Source of the DNA: CAYSPO01 sp964432945
Lineage (GTDB): Bacteria; Bacillota; Clostridia; Tissierellales; Peptoniphilaceae
NCBI GenBank assembly: GCA_964432945.1
Contig: CAYSPO010000002.1
Span: forward strand, 10,005-74,004
Direction of reading: 5' to 3'
DNA: 64,000 bases
The stretch's first letter is position 1. Each line of letters starts with the position of its first letter. The position numbers were made by a program, and so were the translations under genes. Positions 17,286 to 26,729 of the stretch are shown in pieces. The notes under the pieces are model-generated. The model was not told the origin of the DNA and did no database searches. It was given only the letters and a program-made list of their open reading frames with translations.

Positions 17286-17822
17286 ATGAAAGATGATGAA
17301 TGGATTATTAAGAATATTAAAAATAAGAATGAAAAAGCTATCTATGAACTTATAGATAAATATGGAAATTTACTTAAGGCTATTATAAAAAGACACTCTT
17401 ACGGCTATACATCCTACCATGAAGAATGCTTTAATGATGTACTTTTAGGAGTTTGGGAAAATATAAATCAATTTGATTCAGAAAAAGGATCTTTTAAAAA
17501 TTGGTTAGGAGCAATTTCTAGATACCAAGCTTTGAACACAGTAAGAAGTCATAAAAAGGAAATGGAAAGTCTAGAACTTGAAGATAATAAAATTATAGAT
17601 TTAAAAGCTAGACCAGCAGATGAGTTAATAATTAAAGAAGATTTAGATGATTTTTTATCTTCATTGTCAAACCTTGATCGTGAGATTTTTATTTATCTTT
17701 TTTACCAAGGTCTAACAGTTAAAGAAATTTCAGAGATTTACAGTTTATCTACAGATAGTATCTATAAAAGGGTTTCTAGAGCTAGGGAAAATTTCAGAGA
17801 AAAAAAGGGGGAAGTTAGATGA
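17286..17822 (+). CDS. Sigma-70 family (ECF-like) RNA polymerase sigma factor
   Basis: A 178-residue sigma factor from the ATG at 17286, chosen because AAGGAGG lies 8 bases upstream; an in-frame GTG at 17256 is less likely. Region 2 reads AIYELIDKYGNLLKAIIKR and continues through FNDVLLGVWENINQFD (core binding and -10 recognition); region 4 near residues 120-170 has LTVKEISEIYSLSTDSIYKRVSRARENF, a helix-turn-helix for the -35 element. The gene overlaps the anti-sigma gene by 4 bases (ATGA). The cell-surface anti-sigma partner suggests response to envelope stress. The regulon is unknown. Confidence 0.9.
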   Translation: MKDDEWIIKNIKNKNEKAIYELIDKYGNLLKAIIKRHSYGYTSYHEECFNDVLLGVWENINQFDSEKGSFKNWLGAISRYQALNTVRSHKKEMESLELEDNKIIDLKARPADELIIKEDLDDFLSSLSNLDREIFIYLFYQGLTVKEISEIYSLSTDSIYKRVSRARENFREKKGEVR

Positions 17823-18874
17823 CTGAAAAAAATATTTATGAAATGTTGAATAATGTTGAGATAAATTTAGAGGATTATGAAGAGAATTCTATGACAGATT
17901 TTGAAAAAGAAAGAGCAAAAAAAAGATTTTCACAATCATTGAAAACTCCAATAAGTAAATCTAAGAAACTAGGGGTAAGTATAGCTGCTGCCTTAGTTTT
18001 ACTTGTAGGTATAACCAATAATCCTGTTAGTGCTAAAGTTAATATGCTTTTAGATTCTTTTACTTATTCTATGAGTCAAGAAATAGGGATGGATTATCCT
18101 GGGAAATCCTATGAAGTAAATCAAAATGCTGCCATAGGAGATTATCAAATCAAAATAGCTGATATTCTTTTAGATGAGGAATCTATTACATTAAATTATC
18201 TTATCGAAAGCCCAGAATATCTAGAAAGTGATTCATATTTATCAGTAGAATCCATAAATTTATATATAAATGGTCAAAAAGTTAAGATAGATGGCATGCA
18301 TGGAGGTGGAAAACTTTTAGAAAATGGTTTATTTCAATCTTTATCAACCTATGATTTTAGAGAACCTATACAAATTAAGGAAGATAATGAAATTAAAATT
18401 CAAGTGCAAGGAATTGGTAATAGCGAAAAAATTCTTAGTTTAGACTCTGTGGAGTTTGCTTTCAAAGGAAGTAAAGAGGATTTAAATGGCCAAGCTCAAA
18501 CTCTAGTATTAAATAAAGCGATAGAAAGTGAAGTAGGTAATATTATGCTGGAAAAATTTGTCTTTAACCCTTATCAATTGCAAGTAAAATTTTCAGTTCC
18601 AGTTACAAAAGATACAAAGGAAATGTTTTTTGAAGCTAATATTATAGATGAAAATGGAAGAGATTTATCTTTTTCTGGTGGAACTGTAAATCTTAATGAA
18701 AAAGAAAATACCTATGAATGTCATCTATTTTCAGATGATTTAGGAAGTTTAACTTTTGATAGGCTTCTAGAAGCTAAAAATTTAAAATTTCAGATATATT
18801 CTCATGAAAGAAAAAGTGGAGAAGTAGAACTTTTTGAACTTGGGGATAGTTTAGAAATTCAGATAGAGAAATAA
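17819..18874 (+). CDS. Membrane anti-sigma factor with DUF4179-type extracellular domain
   Basis: A 351-residue protein translationally coupled to the sigma factor. Residues 1-48 are cytoplasmic and charged (sigma-binding part), one membrane helix spans about 51-66, and the remainder is an extracellular beta-rich domain starting SFTYSMSQEIGMDYPGKSYEVNQNAAIGDYQIKI, the pattern I associate with DUF4179 anti-sigma proteins. Such proteins hold the sigma factor at the membrane until a surface signal triggers release or proteolysis. The signal is unknown. A terminator follows. Confidence 0.82.
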   Translation: MTEKNIYEMLNNVEINLEDYEENSMTDFEKERAKKRFSQSLKTPISKSKKLGVSIAAALVLLVGITNNPVSAKVNMLLDSFTYSMSQEIGMDYPGKSYEVNQNAAIGDYQIKIADILLDEESITLNYLIESPEYLESDSYLSVESINLYINGQKVKIDGMHGGGKLLENGLFQSLSTYDFREPIQIKEDNEIKIQVQGIGNSEKILSLDSVEFAFKGSKEDLNGQAQTLVLNKAIESEVGNIMLEKFVFNPYQLQVKFSVPVTKDTKEMFFEANIIDENGRDLSFSGGTVNLNEKENTYECHLFSDDLGSLTFDRLLEAKNLKFQIYSHERKSGEVELFELGDSLEIQIEK

Positions 18875-18902
18875 GATAAAAAACAAATATTAACTAAAAA
18901 TT

Positions 18903-18944
18903 AACTCAGTTTCCGATAAAATCATTAGAAACTGAGTTTTTCTT
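18903..18944 (+). terminator. Intrinsic terminator after sigma/anti-sigma operon
   Basis: aactcagtttc / gaaactgagttt stem and T-run, 29 bases past the anti-sigma stop. Confidence 0.88.
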
Positions 18945-19012
18945 TATAATTCAGACGTATTTCCTAAACATTCTTGTTAAAAAGTTGTATAATAAAATAT
19001 AAAGGAGGATTA

Positions 19013-20125
19013 ATGGATAAGAATAGAATACTAGAAATTTTAGAAGACCTATTATTAATATACTCGCCTTCTAATAGAGAGAAAAAAGTAAGTGAATATG
19101 TTATTAATTTTTTGGAAAAAATAGGTGTTGAGATTTATCTTGATGAAAACCAAGACAAGTATGGTGGAAATGCTCCTGTTATTGTAGCAAGATTAAAAGG
19201 CAGAGGAGAAAAAGGAAGTATAACTCTTTCAAGCCATATGGACGTTATAGAGCCTAATGAAAATCTAAAAATCATTAAAGAAGATGATATTTGGAAGTCT
19301 GATGGAACTACAACTCTTGGTGGAGACGATAAGTCTGGATTAGCGATGATTTTATACTTATTTGAATATTACGCTAAGTCTAGAAAAGAGCATCCTGATA
19401 TTTATGCTATTATAACTAATTGTGAAGAAGCAGGAATGCATGGATCAAAAAACATTGATTGGGATAACCTATATAAAGTCTTCGAGCCTGCAAAAAATAT
19501 GCTTGTTTTAGATTCTGGTGGACCTGCAGGGAAAATAGGATACGGTGCGCCAACAGCTTATCATTTTGAAGCTGAAATATCAGGGAAAACAGCACATGCA
19601 GGAATGGAACCTGAAAAGGGTATAAACGCTATACATATTGCATGTAAGGCTTTAAGTAAGCTGGAAATCGGTAGAATAGACGAGTATTCAACTTCAAATG
19701 TCTCTTTTATTAGTGCTGATTTCCCACATAATGTTGTTCCTGAGAAAGTTAGACTGAAAGGTGAAGTTAGATCTCATTCGGAGGAAAAGGCTTTAGAAAT
19801 CTTAAGTAAATACAAAGATACTATTATTGGAGAAGCCGATGGGAAAGCTACTTTTCTTTACCACGCAAATTATCCAGTTTTAGAGTCAAAAGATAACTGT
19901 GCTTTTGCAAAAGAGTTTGCCCAAGTTTATGAAGATATGAAAATTAAATCCGATCTTGTATTAATAGGTGGGGGCTGTGATGGTAATATTTTTTCAGGAC
20001 AAGGATTTAACCCTATAATTCTTTCCACAGGTATGGAATCAGTTCACACGAAAGATGAATATTTATTATTAAATGAAATGTTTGCCACAACTGAGGCAAT
20101 AATTAATTATTTGGAGGTAAAATAA
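19013..20125 (+). CDS. Peptidase T-like M20 family metallopeptidase
   Basis: A 370-residue cytoplasmic zinc peptidase. The start at 19013 has AAGGAGG 5 bases upstream and TATAAT at 18988-18993; a TTG at 18974 would overlap the promoter and is rejected. Metal-binding motifs: SSHMDVIEP (first ligand His), TTLGGDDKSGLA (bridging Asp), CEEAG (catalytic Glu) and VHTKDEY at the end. The dimerisation domain starts with AEISGKTAHAG. Fits the PepT-like group that removes N-terminal residues from short peptides, useful to an amino-acid fermenter. It overlaps mrp by one base (TAATG). Confidence 0.88.
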   Translation: MDKNRILEILEDLLLIYSPSNREKKVSEYVINFLEKIGVEIYLDENQDKYGGNAPVIVARLKGRGEKGSITLSSHMDVIEPNENLKIIKEDDIWKSDGTTTLGGDDKSGLAMILYLFEYYAKSRKEHPDIYAIITNCEEAGMHGSKNIDWDNLYKVFEPAKNMLVLDSGGPAGKIGYGAPTAYHFEAEISGKTAHAGMEPEKGINAIHIACKALSKLEIGRIDEYSTSNVSFISADFPHNVVPEKVRLKGEVRSHSEEKALEILSKYKDTIIGEADGKATFLYHANYPVLESKDNCAFAKEFAQVYEDMKIKSDLVLIGGGCDGNIFSGQGFNPIILSTGMESVHTKDEYLLLNEMFATTEAIINYLEVK

Positions 20126-21081
20126 TGTCAGAAGTTAATAAAACACTTTTAGATGCAATGAAAAAGAAACCACATGAAAAATCAAAGATTAGAAATGTTA
20201 TTGGTGTAATTAGTGGAAAAGGTGGAGTTGGAAAATCTTTAGTTACAGGACTTTCAACAGTAGCAATGAATAAAAAAGGTTACTCTACAGCTATTCTTGA
20301 TGCAGATTTAACAGGCCCTTCTATTCCTAAGATGTTTGGAATAAAGGAAAAGGCTTCTGCAACAGAAGATGCTTTTTTACCAGTTTATTCTAAAGATAGA
20401 ACTCAAATAATGTCTGCTAACCTTATTCTTGAAAATGAAACTGATCCAGTTCTATGGAGAGGCCCAGTTTTAGGAACTGTATTAAATCAATTTTGGCAAG
20501 AAACAATTTGGACTGATGTAGACTATATGTTTGTTGATATGCCGCCAGGAACAAGTGATGTTGCTTTAACAGTATTTCAATCTTATCCATTAGACGGAAT
20601 TATTATTGTTACATCTCCTCAAGATTTAGTATCCATGATAGTTGCAAAAGCAGTTAATATGGCTAATAAAATGAATGTACCAATATTAGGTATTGTTGAA
20701 AATATGTCTTATTTTGAGTGCCCAGACTGCCATAGCAAGCATGAAATATTTGGGGAAAGCAAGCTAGATGAAATAGCAGAAAGAGAAAACTTAAAAATAT
20801 TAGCTAAGCTACCTATAAACCCTGATTTTGCAAAAGCAGCAGATTTAGGTAAAATTGAAGATTTAGAATTAGACTCTTTAACTTATTTAGTAGAAGAATT
20901 AGAAGAAATTAATAAAGCTAAAGAAGAAAAGCATTGCTGTTCAAACAAAGAAAAAGATGAAAATCATTCTTGTTGTGCAGATAAAGATAAAGATAATCAT
21001 GAATGCTGCCAAAATCACGAACATGGTGAAGGTGGATGCCAAAATCATGAACACGGTGAAGGCGGATGTAAAAACTCTTAA
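20125..21081 (+). CDS. mrp: Mrp/NBP35-type P-loop ATPase with Cys/His-rich C-terminal tail
   Basis: A 318-residue iron-sulfur cluster carrier. Deviant Walker A SGKGGVGKS at 30-38, then DADLTGPSIPKMFG, DMPPGTSDVALT and the CxxC of ECPDC (about 193-197) that holds a bridging cluster between two subunits. Residues 264-318 form an added tail with eight Cys and seven His, including three CC pairs and two copies of QNHEHGEGGC; this looks like a metal-binding extension and is not part of the core fold. The gene is coupled to the upstream peptidase by a one-base overlap and followed by a terminator. Core function is well supported; role of the tail is unknown. Confidence 0.92.
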   Translation: MSEVNKTLLDAMKKKPHEKSKIRNVIGVISGKGGVGKSLVTGLSTVAMNKKGYSTAILDADLTGPSIPKMFGIKEKASATEDAFLPVYSKDRTQIMSANLILENETDPVLWRGPVLGTVLNQFWQETIWTDVDYMFVDMPPGTSDVALTVFQSYPLDGIIIVTSPQDLVSMIVAKAVNMANKMNVPILGIVENMSYFECPDCHSKHEIFGESKLDEIAERENLKILAKLPINPDFAKAADLGKIEDLELDSLTYLVEELEEINKAKEEKHCCSNKEKDENHSCCADKDKDNHECCQNHEHGEGGCQNHEHGEGGCKNS

Positions 21082-21082
21082 T

Positions 21083-21120
21083 AAAAAAGACCTAGTAGGA
21101 TATATTCCTATTAGGTCTTT
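21083..21120. terminator. Bidirectional terminator after mrp
   Basis: aaagacctagtagga / tcctattaggtcttt stem between convergent genes, with A- and T-runs. Confidence 0.85.
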
Positions 21121-21127
21121 ATTTATT

Positions 21128-21661
21128 TTATTTATATAGTTTATCTCTTAAAAACGATATATATTCTTTTGCATTAGTATCGATATCTTCTTTTTTAGGA
21201 TTATGCTCTGCTCCATAGAAACTATGGTAACCTACAAAATTTGCTTTTGAATACTTACAAGATGCTTCAAAAGGAATAAATATTTCGTCTGAGCTATATT
21301 TATAGCGTCCATTTTGTGATAGATTTTCTTTTAAAACTCCAAAGCTTGCTGCAATAGCTACTTTTTTATTAAGAAATTCTTCTTTATCTCCAAAAGCCCA
21401 GCCAAAACAAACTACTTCATCTAGCCATCTTTTCATATTAGATGGGCAAGAAAACCAGTAAATTGGGAACTGCAGTACCAAGTTCTCATGAGCTTCTACT
21501 ATTTTTTGTTCTTCTTCTATATTAAACTTAGAATTCTCCATATGGTCTTGTAGAATTCTAATTGTAAATTCTTCTGGATATTTTTCTAATTCTTCTATCC
21601 ACCTTTTATTTATAACTGATTGACAATAGTTTGGATGATCAACTAATATTAGTGTTTTCAT
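21128..21661 (-). CDS. NAD(P)H-dependent oxidoreductase, flavodoxin-like fold (MdaB/KefF type)
   Basis: A 177-residue quinone-reductase-like flavoprotein. It begins MKTLILVDHPNY, a first beta strand and loop that binds FMN or FAD phosphate, with FPIYWFSCPSNMKRWLDEV (about 88-106) as the central motif and FGWAFG for the isoalloxazine pocket. Such enzymes make two-electron reductions of quinones or protect against electrophiles. AAGGAG precedes the ATG. Single-gene unit, convergent with mrp. Physiological acceptor unknown. Confidence 0.85.
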   Translation of the reverse strand: MKTLILVDHPNYCQSVINKRWIEELEKYPEEFTIRILQDHMENSKFNIEEEQKIVEAHENLVLQFPIYWFSCPSNMKRWLDEVVCFGWAFGDKEEFLNKKVAIAASFGVLKENLSQNGRYKYSSDEIFIPFEASCKYSKANFVGYHSFYGAEHNPKKEDIDTNAKEYISFLRDKLYK

Positions 21662-21734
21662 AAGATCTCCTTTATAATGTATTATAATAAATATTATATC
21701 ATATAAAACTTGTAGGCTTAAACTTAGAGTAAAT

Positions 21735-21763
21735 TTGAATTAGCTTTGAGCAAGTAATATAAT
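21735..21763 (+). promoter_or_regulatory. Predicted promoter of the pyrophosphatase gene
   Basis: TTGAAT (21735-21740), 17-base spacer, TATAAT (21758-21763), 30 bases before the start codon. Confidence 0.65.
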
Positions 21764-21793
21764 TAAGTAAGTGAATAAATTTTAGGAGGAAAC

Positions 21794-22720
21794 ATGAAAG
21801 ATATAATAGTTTTTGGACACAAAAATCCAGATACAGACTCAATTGCCGCATCTATATCATATGGATATTTATTAAAACAACTAGGTGAAGATGTTGAGTC
21901 TTGTGCCTTAGGTCAAGCTAGTGATGAAGCTAAGTTTGCTTTAGATAAATTTGGACTAGAGACTCCAAGAGTTATAGAACAAGCTAAAGGAGAAGCAAAT
22001 AAAGTTGCTCTTGTAGATCACAATGAATTCCAGCAATCAGTTGCTGATATAAAAGAAATGGAAATTCATTCTGTTGTTGACCACCATAAAATTGCTAATT
22101 TTGAAACAGCTGGTCCTGTTTTCTATAGGGCAGAGCCTATTGGATCAACCTGCTCAATTTTAACAAAACTATACAAAGAAAACGGAATTGAAATACCTAA
22201 AGAAATAGCAGGAGTAATGGTTTCTGCCATTATTTCAGATACTTTACTTTTTAAATCTCCAACTTGTACAGACCAAGATAAAAAAATTGGGGAAGAACTT
22301 GCAAAAATTGCCGGTATTGATTTAGAAGAGTATGGCTTGAGTTTACTTAAGGCAGGAGCTAATCCAGATAAGAAAACAGAAGAAGAAATTCTTGAAGGAG
22401 ATGCTAAGTCTTTCGAATTTGAAGATATAGTAATCAGAATTGGTCAAGTGAATGTAGTTGAAATAGAAGATATTTCAAAAAGAAAATCTGAAATAATTAG
22501 TAAGATGGATGAGTTAATTGAAAAAGAAGGATATAGTGCATATCTACTTGTTGTAACTAATATTCTTGAATCTAATTCAATAGGTTTTGTTAGAGGAAAT
22601 GAAGCTGAAAAAATCGCTGATGCTTTTGGAAAAACTTTAGAAGATAACCAAATTAGCCTTGATGGAGTAGTATCAAGAAAGAAACAAGTTGTACCTCCAA
22701 TTACAGATAAATTTAATTAA
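21794..22720 (+). CDS. ppaC: Manganese-dependent inorganic pyrophosphatase (family II)
   Basis: A 308-residue DHH-family phosphatase that hydrolyses pyrophosphate to phosphate. Metal-binding motifs are HKNPDTDS (His9, Asp13, Asp15), VDHNE (about 75-79) and VDHHKI (about 97-102), and the C-terminal DHHA2 domain ends with SRKKQVVPP, the usual substrate-binding Arg-Lys-Lys. There is no inserted CBS/DRTGG regulatory region, so it is the short unregulated form. Strong AGGAGG site. Single-gene unit with its own promoter and terminator. It needs Mn2+ or Co2+, which links to the manganese export control at 9.4 kb. Confidence 0.95.
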   Translation: MKDIIVFGHKNPDTDSIAASISYGYLLKQLGEDVESCALGQASDEAKFALDKFGLETPRVIEQAKGEANKVALVDHNEFQQSVADIKEMEIHSVVDHHKIANFETAGPVFYRAEPIGSTCSILTKLYKENGIEIPKEIAGVMVSAIISDTLLFKSPTCTDQDKKIGEELAKIAGIDLEEYGLSLLKAGANPDKKTEEEILEGDAKSFEFEDIVIRIGQVNVVEIEDISKRKSEIISKMDELIEKEGYSAYLLVVTNILESNSIGFVRGNEAEKIADAFGKTLEDNQISLDGVVSRKKQVVPPITDKFN

Positions 22721-22729
22721 ATAGAATTC

Positions 22730-22758
22730 AAAACCCAGCATATTCTGCTGGGTTTTTT
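22730..22758 (+). terminator. Intrinsic terminator after ppaC
   Basis: aaaacccagca / tgctgggtttt stem with six T, 10 bases past the stop. Confidence 0.9.
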
Positions 22759-22841
22759 CTTTGGAAAATAGGGATTCTTTAATTTTTCTGCTATTCTTTT
22801 TATGTTATAATCTATCTAATATATAAGCAAGGTGAGTGAAT

Positions 22842-24332
22842 ATGGAAAAATATATAATGGCAATAGATTCAGGTACAACTTCTAATAGATGTATAATCTT
22901 TGATAAAAAAGGAAATGTTAAATCTTTAGCTCAAAAAGAAATTCCTCAGTATTTTCCAAAAGAAGCATATGTAGAGCAAGATGCTGATGAAATTTGGTCT
23001 AACCAGCTTGGAGTATGTGTGGAAGCTTTAAATAGAGCTAGCCTTTGCGCAGAAGAGATTGCTGGTATAGGTGTAACAAACCAAAGGGAAACTACAATAG
23101 TATGGGATAAAAATACTGGTAATCCTGTTCATAATGCAATTGTTTGGCAGTGTAGAAGAACTTCGGAATATTGTGATTATCTAAAAAAAGAAGGACTAGA
23201 TGATTTTTTTAGAAATAAAACTGGGCTAAGAATTGATCCTTATTTCTCTGCAACTAAATTAAAATGGATACTAGAAAATGTTCCAAAAGCTAGGGAAAAA
23301 GCAGAAAGAGGAGATCTTTTATTTGGAACTGTGGATACTTATATAATTTGGAAACTCAGTGGGGGAAGGCTTCATATAACTGACTATTCCAATGCCTCTA
23401 GAACTATGCTTTTTAATATTTTTGACTTGAAGTGGGATGAGGATATCCTAGAGTTTTTTGATATTCCAAAATCTATGTTGCCTAAAGTTGTTAATTCTTC
23501 AGAGCTTTACGGTTATACAGACAAAAGATTTTTTGGAAATCCAATCGCAATCTCTGGTATAGCAGGCGACCAGCAAGCAGCACTTTTTGGTCAAGAATGC
23601 TTTAATCACTCAGAAGTAAAGAATACCTATGGTACAGGATCATTTTTAATTATGAATACTAAAGAAGATGCAATAAAATCAAAAAATGGTCTAGTAACAA
23701 CAATAGCATGGGGAATAGATGGGAAAGTAGACTATGCTTTGGAAGGCTCTATATTTGTAGCAGGATCAATTATCCAGTGGCTTAGAGATGAGCTTAGAAT
23801 TTTAGACTCATCAGATGACTCGGAATATATGGCTAATAAAGTTAATGATACTTCTGGTTGTTATATAGTCCCTGCTTTTACAGGTTTAGGGGCTCCTCAC
23901 TGGGATCAATATGCAAGAGGAACCATATTAGGCTTAACAAGGGCAACTAACAAGTATCACATAATAAGAGCAGCTCTTGAATCTATAGCTTATCAATCTA
24001 ATGATGTTTTAAGAGCAATGGAGCAAGATGTAGGTAAAAAAATCCCAGCTTTAAAAGTTGATGGAGGAGCTTCCAACAATGACTTTTTGATGCAGTTCCA
24101 AGCTGACATAAGTGAGATTGAAATTATTAGACCAAAAGTTTCAGAATCTACTGCTTTAGGAGTTGCGTTTCTAGCAGGTTTAGGGGTAGGGTTTTGGAAA
24201 GATTTAGATGAGCTCGTTAAAATAAAAGAAGTCGATATGGCTTTCAAATCTGATATGCATGAAGGAAAAAGAAACAAATTATTGAAGGGCTGGAATAAGG
24301 CTATAAGCTATTCAAAGGACTGGGCAAAATAA
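22842..24332 (+). CDS. glpK: Glycerol kinase
   Basis: A 496-residue FGGY-family kinase that makes glycerol 3-phosphate. N-terminal ATP motif [13 protein letters not shown] (6-18), VTNQRET (about 80-86), the glycerol-contact block [13 protein letters not shown], and C-terminal GTGSFL, GAPHWD and DGGASNN motifs are all present; length is standard. ATG at 22842 is preferred over an in-frame GTG at 22836 because AAGGTGA lies 6 bases before it. No glpF or glpO/glpD is adjacent. TATAAT at 22806-22811 may be its -10 box. Whether it is used for catabolism or only for lipid precursor supply is not visible. Confidence 0.96.
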   Translation: MEKYIMAIDSGTTSNRCIIFDKKGNVKSLAQKEIPQYFPKEAYVEQDADEIWSNQLGVCVEALNRASLCAEEIAGIGVTNQRETTIVWDKNTGNPVHNAIVWQCRRTSEYCDYLKKEGLDDFFRNKTGLRIDPYFSATKLKWILENVPKAREKAERGDLLFGTVDTYIIWKLSGGRLHITDYSNASRTMLFNIFDLKWDEDILEFFDIPKSMLPKVVNSSELYGYTDKRFFGNPIAISGIAGDQQAALFGQECFNHSEVKNTYGTGSFLIMNTKEDAIKSKNGLVTTIAWGIDGKVDYALEGSIFVAGSIIQWLRDELRILDSSDDSEYMANKVNDTSGCYIVPAFTGLGAPHWDQYARGTILGLTRATNKYHIIRAALESIAYQSNDVLRAMEQDVGKKIPALKVDGGASNNDFLMQFQADISEIEIIRPKVSESTALGVAFLAGLGVGFWKDLDELVKIKEVDMAFKSDMHEGKRNKLLKGWNKAISYSKDWAK

Positions 24333-24437
24333 GAATATATTTTAGTAATCTTAAAATATATTCTTTAAGAAGGGACTATATTATTTTCGGCATAAATATA
24401 GTTATAAAATATTCATATAAATAAAAGGGTGAGTAAT

Positions 24438-25568
24438 ATGAAAGATATTAACTTAGGGGAGTTTTTTACTTTAGATAAATTTAATAAAACTATTGAATTA
24501 AGGAACGAATTGCATAACAATCCGGAAATATCCGGTAAAGAAAAGCATACAAGACAAATAATTTATAACTTTCTAAAAGAAAATACTAAACTTAAAGTTT
24601 ATTTAACCGATGAAATCTTATATGCCTTTTATGACAATAATAAAGATAAATCAATAGCTATAAGAAGTGATCACGATGCTATCTTAGATAAAAATGCAAA
24701 GGCGTTTCATGGTTGTGGACATGATGGTCATACTGCAATAGCTTGTGGTTTAGCTATGGTAGTAGATAAGCTAGAGCTTGATAAAAATGTATTGTTTATT
24801 TTTCAACCTAGCGAAGAAGACGGCAGCGGTGCTTTGAAATGCCTTCATCTTATAAGTGAATATAATATAGATTATATTTATGGTCTACATAATTTCCCAG
24901 GTTATGAACTAGGAAGACCTATTTTGAAGTCAGGCACATTTATGTGTGCTTCAAGTGGTATGAGTATAAATTTCGAAGGCAAACAATCCCATGCTAGCGA
25001 GCCAGAAGAGGGAATTAATCCAGCTTATGCAATTAGTGAAATAGTTAAGAGTATAGAGAGTTTATCTACTTTAGATGGATATAAAGATTTAGATTTTGAA
25101 GAAAGAGTTTTTGCTACTGTTGTTCATATAAATATAGGGCATGATGGAGCTTATGGAGTTTCTCCTGCAAATGGTAAATTGGAACTTACTTTGAGGGGAA
25201 ATAAACTTTTAGATTTATCTAATTTACAAAGATTAATCGAAAATAAGGCGAAATATTTAAGTGAAAAATATAAGCTAAAAGTAAAAATAGCTTTTAGTGA
25301 TGAATTTCCAGATACAAGCAACTCAAAAGAAGAAGTAGATTTTCTAGATAAAGTTTTCACAAAAAATGGATTAAATCCAATTTACTGGGAAGATGCTTAC
25401 AGAGCCTCAGAAGATTTTGGTTGGTATTTGAAAGAAGTTCCGGGAGTCTTTTTTGGAATGGGTATAGGAGAAAATTCAGCAAATCTTCACCAAGAAGATT
25501 ATTGTTTTAATGATGATTTAATAAAACCTTCAATAGAAGCTTTAGCATTAATATTAATAAACAAATAA
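24438..25568 (+). CDS. M20 family amidohydrolase (hippurate hydrolase / IAA-amino acid hydrolase-like)
   Basis: A 376-residue zinc amidohydrolase. Motifs: RNELHNNPEISGKE (26-39), RSDHDAIL, HGCGHDGHTA (metal Cys and His), QPSEEDGSGALKCL (catalytic Glu), and NLHQEDYCF at the end. The family cleaves N-acyl amino acids or peptides. ATG at 24438 with GGGTGAG 6 bases upstream is chosen; a GTG at 24429 lies within that site. It stands 105 bases after glpK and ends in a bidirectional terminator. True substrate unknown. Confidence 0.87.
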   Translation: MKDINLGEFFTLDKFNKTIELRNELHNNPEISGKEKHTRQIIYNFLKENTKLKVYLTDEILYAFYDNNKDKSIAIRSDHDAILDKNAKAFHGCGHDGHTAIACGLAMVVDKLELDKNVLFIFQPSEEDGSGALKCLHLISEYNIDYIYGLHNFPGYELGRPILKSGTFMCASSGMSINFEGKQSHASEPEEGINPAYAISEIVKSIESLSTLDGYKDLDFEERVFATVVHINIGHDGAYGVSPANGKLELTLRGNKLLDLSNLQRLIENKAKYLSEKYKLKVKIAFSDEFPDTSNSKEEVDFLDKVFTKNGLNPIYWEDAYRASEDFGWYLKEVPGVFFGMGIGENSANLHQEDYCFNDDLIKPSIEALALILINK

Positions 25569-25609
25569 AAAAACAGCTCGATTAAATATTTAACCGAGCT
25601 GTTTTTTAT
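25567..25609. terminator. Bidirectional terminator
   Basis: aaaacagctcg / cgagctgtttt stem with A- and T-runs between the convergent amidohydrolase and FMN reductase genes; it overlaps the stop of the latter. Confidence 0.9.
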
Positions 25610-26157
25610 CCGATGAAATCAAGAAATGAATTTACTTGTTTTTCTAAGTCTTTTTCATAATCTGAATCTGATGAAATGGTATCAGTCATAAAAGCTGATT
25701 GGTTTAGTTGAACTCCTAAATTAGAATCAGGAAGAAGCTTACCTCCTATAGTATTTATTAGTTCTGATAAGTTATCTATACAAGCTTGTCCAGCTCTGCC
25801 ACCACCAGCTGAGCTAATAGCAAACTTAGTATCTTTAGCTGCTGTTCCAAAACTATAATCATTAGGTTCATAAGGTCTGGATAACCAGTCAAGTAAATTT
25901 TTTAAGTGTCCTGGATAGCTTGCGTTATATTCTGGAGAGAATATCCAAACTCCATCACTTCCATTCACAGCATCCCAAAGTTTTTTTACCTCTGGATGAG
26001 TTGGGAATTCGGTATCTTCGTTAATTAAAGGAAGATTAGCATAATCATAATAAGTTACATCAGCTCTATCTTTAAGTAGGTCAAGTGCTTTCTTTGATAA
26101 TTGTTTATTAAATGAGTTTTCCCTGAAAGATCCAACTATAAATAATATTTTTTTCAT
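25606..26157 (-). CDS. NADPH-dependent FMN reductase family protein
   Basis: A 183-residue flavodoxin-fold protein. MKKILFIVGSFRENSFNKQL is the phosphate-binding first loop of the FMN_red family, and WIFSPEYNASYPGHLKNLLDW (about 92-112) is its hallmark motif, with SSAGGGRAG later contacting the flavin. Such proteins reduce quinones, azo compounds, chromate or flavin. AAGGAG precedes the ATG. It is a single gene, divergent from the metal sensor gene. Physiological role unknown. Confidence 0.88.
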   Translation of the reverse strand: MKKILFIVGSFRENSFNKQLSKKALDLLKDRADVTYYDYANLPLINEDTEFPTHPEVKKLWDAVNGSDGVWIFSPEYNASYPGHLKNLLDWLSRPYEPNDYSFGTAAKDTKFAISSAGGGRAGQACIDNLSELINTIGGKLLPDSNLGVQLNQSAFMTDTISSDSDYEKDLEKQVNSFLDFIG

Positions 26158-26317
26158 ATTTTCTCCTTATATCTATCTCAAATTATTTTGCTTTATTAAT
26201 GTAAATGAAATATACCCATAAAAATATTATATAAACTTTACTTATATACTTTACCCTGACATATAAGGGATATCGGCTTAATTATTGATTTATATAAACG
26301 GTAAAATAAGGCTTTGA

Positions 26318-26347
26318 TTGACAAGATATAGAAAACATTGATAGTAT
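26318..26347 (+). promoter_or_regulatory. Predicted promoter of the ArsR/SmtB gene
   Basis: Consensus TTGACA (26318-26323), 18-base spacer, TAGTAT (26342-26347), 35 bases before the start codon. I do not see the ATATGA-type dyad here that is present before the ATPase gene. Confidence 0.6.
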
Positions 26348-26381
26348 TATGTAAGATAAATATTCTCGAAAGAGGTGGAAA

Positions 26382-26729
26382 ATGAAAAATTTAGATAGAA
26401 ATTTATGCACACCTGAGAACTTTGAAAAGGGACAAGCTAATATACCAGAAATTTCAAGAATAGAGACTTTAAGTGAAGTATTTAAAGTTTTTGGAGATGT
26501 AACCAGGCTCAAAATATTATATGCTTTGAAAAATAATGAGCTTTGTGTTTGTGACCTTTCTACTATTTTAGATATGAGTCAATCTTCAATCTCCCATCAA
26601 TTAAGGACATTAAGAGATGCAAAGTTAGTTAAAGGAGAAAAAAAAGGAAGATTTGTAATGTATAGTCTAGATGATGATCATGTTCATGATATTATTGAAA
26701 CAGCTTTAGAACATATTTTGCATACCTAA
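26382..26729 (+). CDS. ArsR/SmtB family Zn/Cd-responsive repressor
   Basis: A 115-residue winged-helix metal sensor. DNA-recognition helix: MSQSSISHQLRTLRDAKLV (65-83). Two possible metal sites are visible. ELCVCDL at 53-59 gives Cys55 and Cys57 as in CadC/ArsR-type alpha3 sites, with Cys9 near the N-terminus. A complete alpha5 site, Asp98-x-His100-x10-His111-x2-His114, matches SmtB/CzrA zinc sensors. The gene lies directly before the Zn/Cd ATPase, whose promoter carries an SmtB-type dyad, so it most likely represses that pump until zinc or cadmium binds. GAGGTGG precedes the ATG. Confidence 0.92.
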   Translation: MKNLDRNLCTPENFEKGQANIPEISRIETLSEVFKVFGDVTRLKILYALKNNELCVCDLSTILDMSQSSISHQLRTLRDAKLVKGEKKGRFVMYSLDDDHVHDIIETALEHILHT

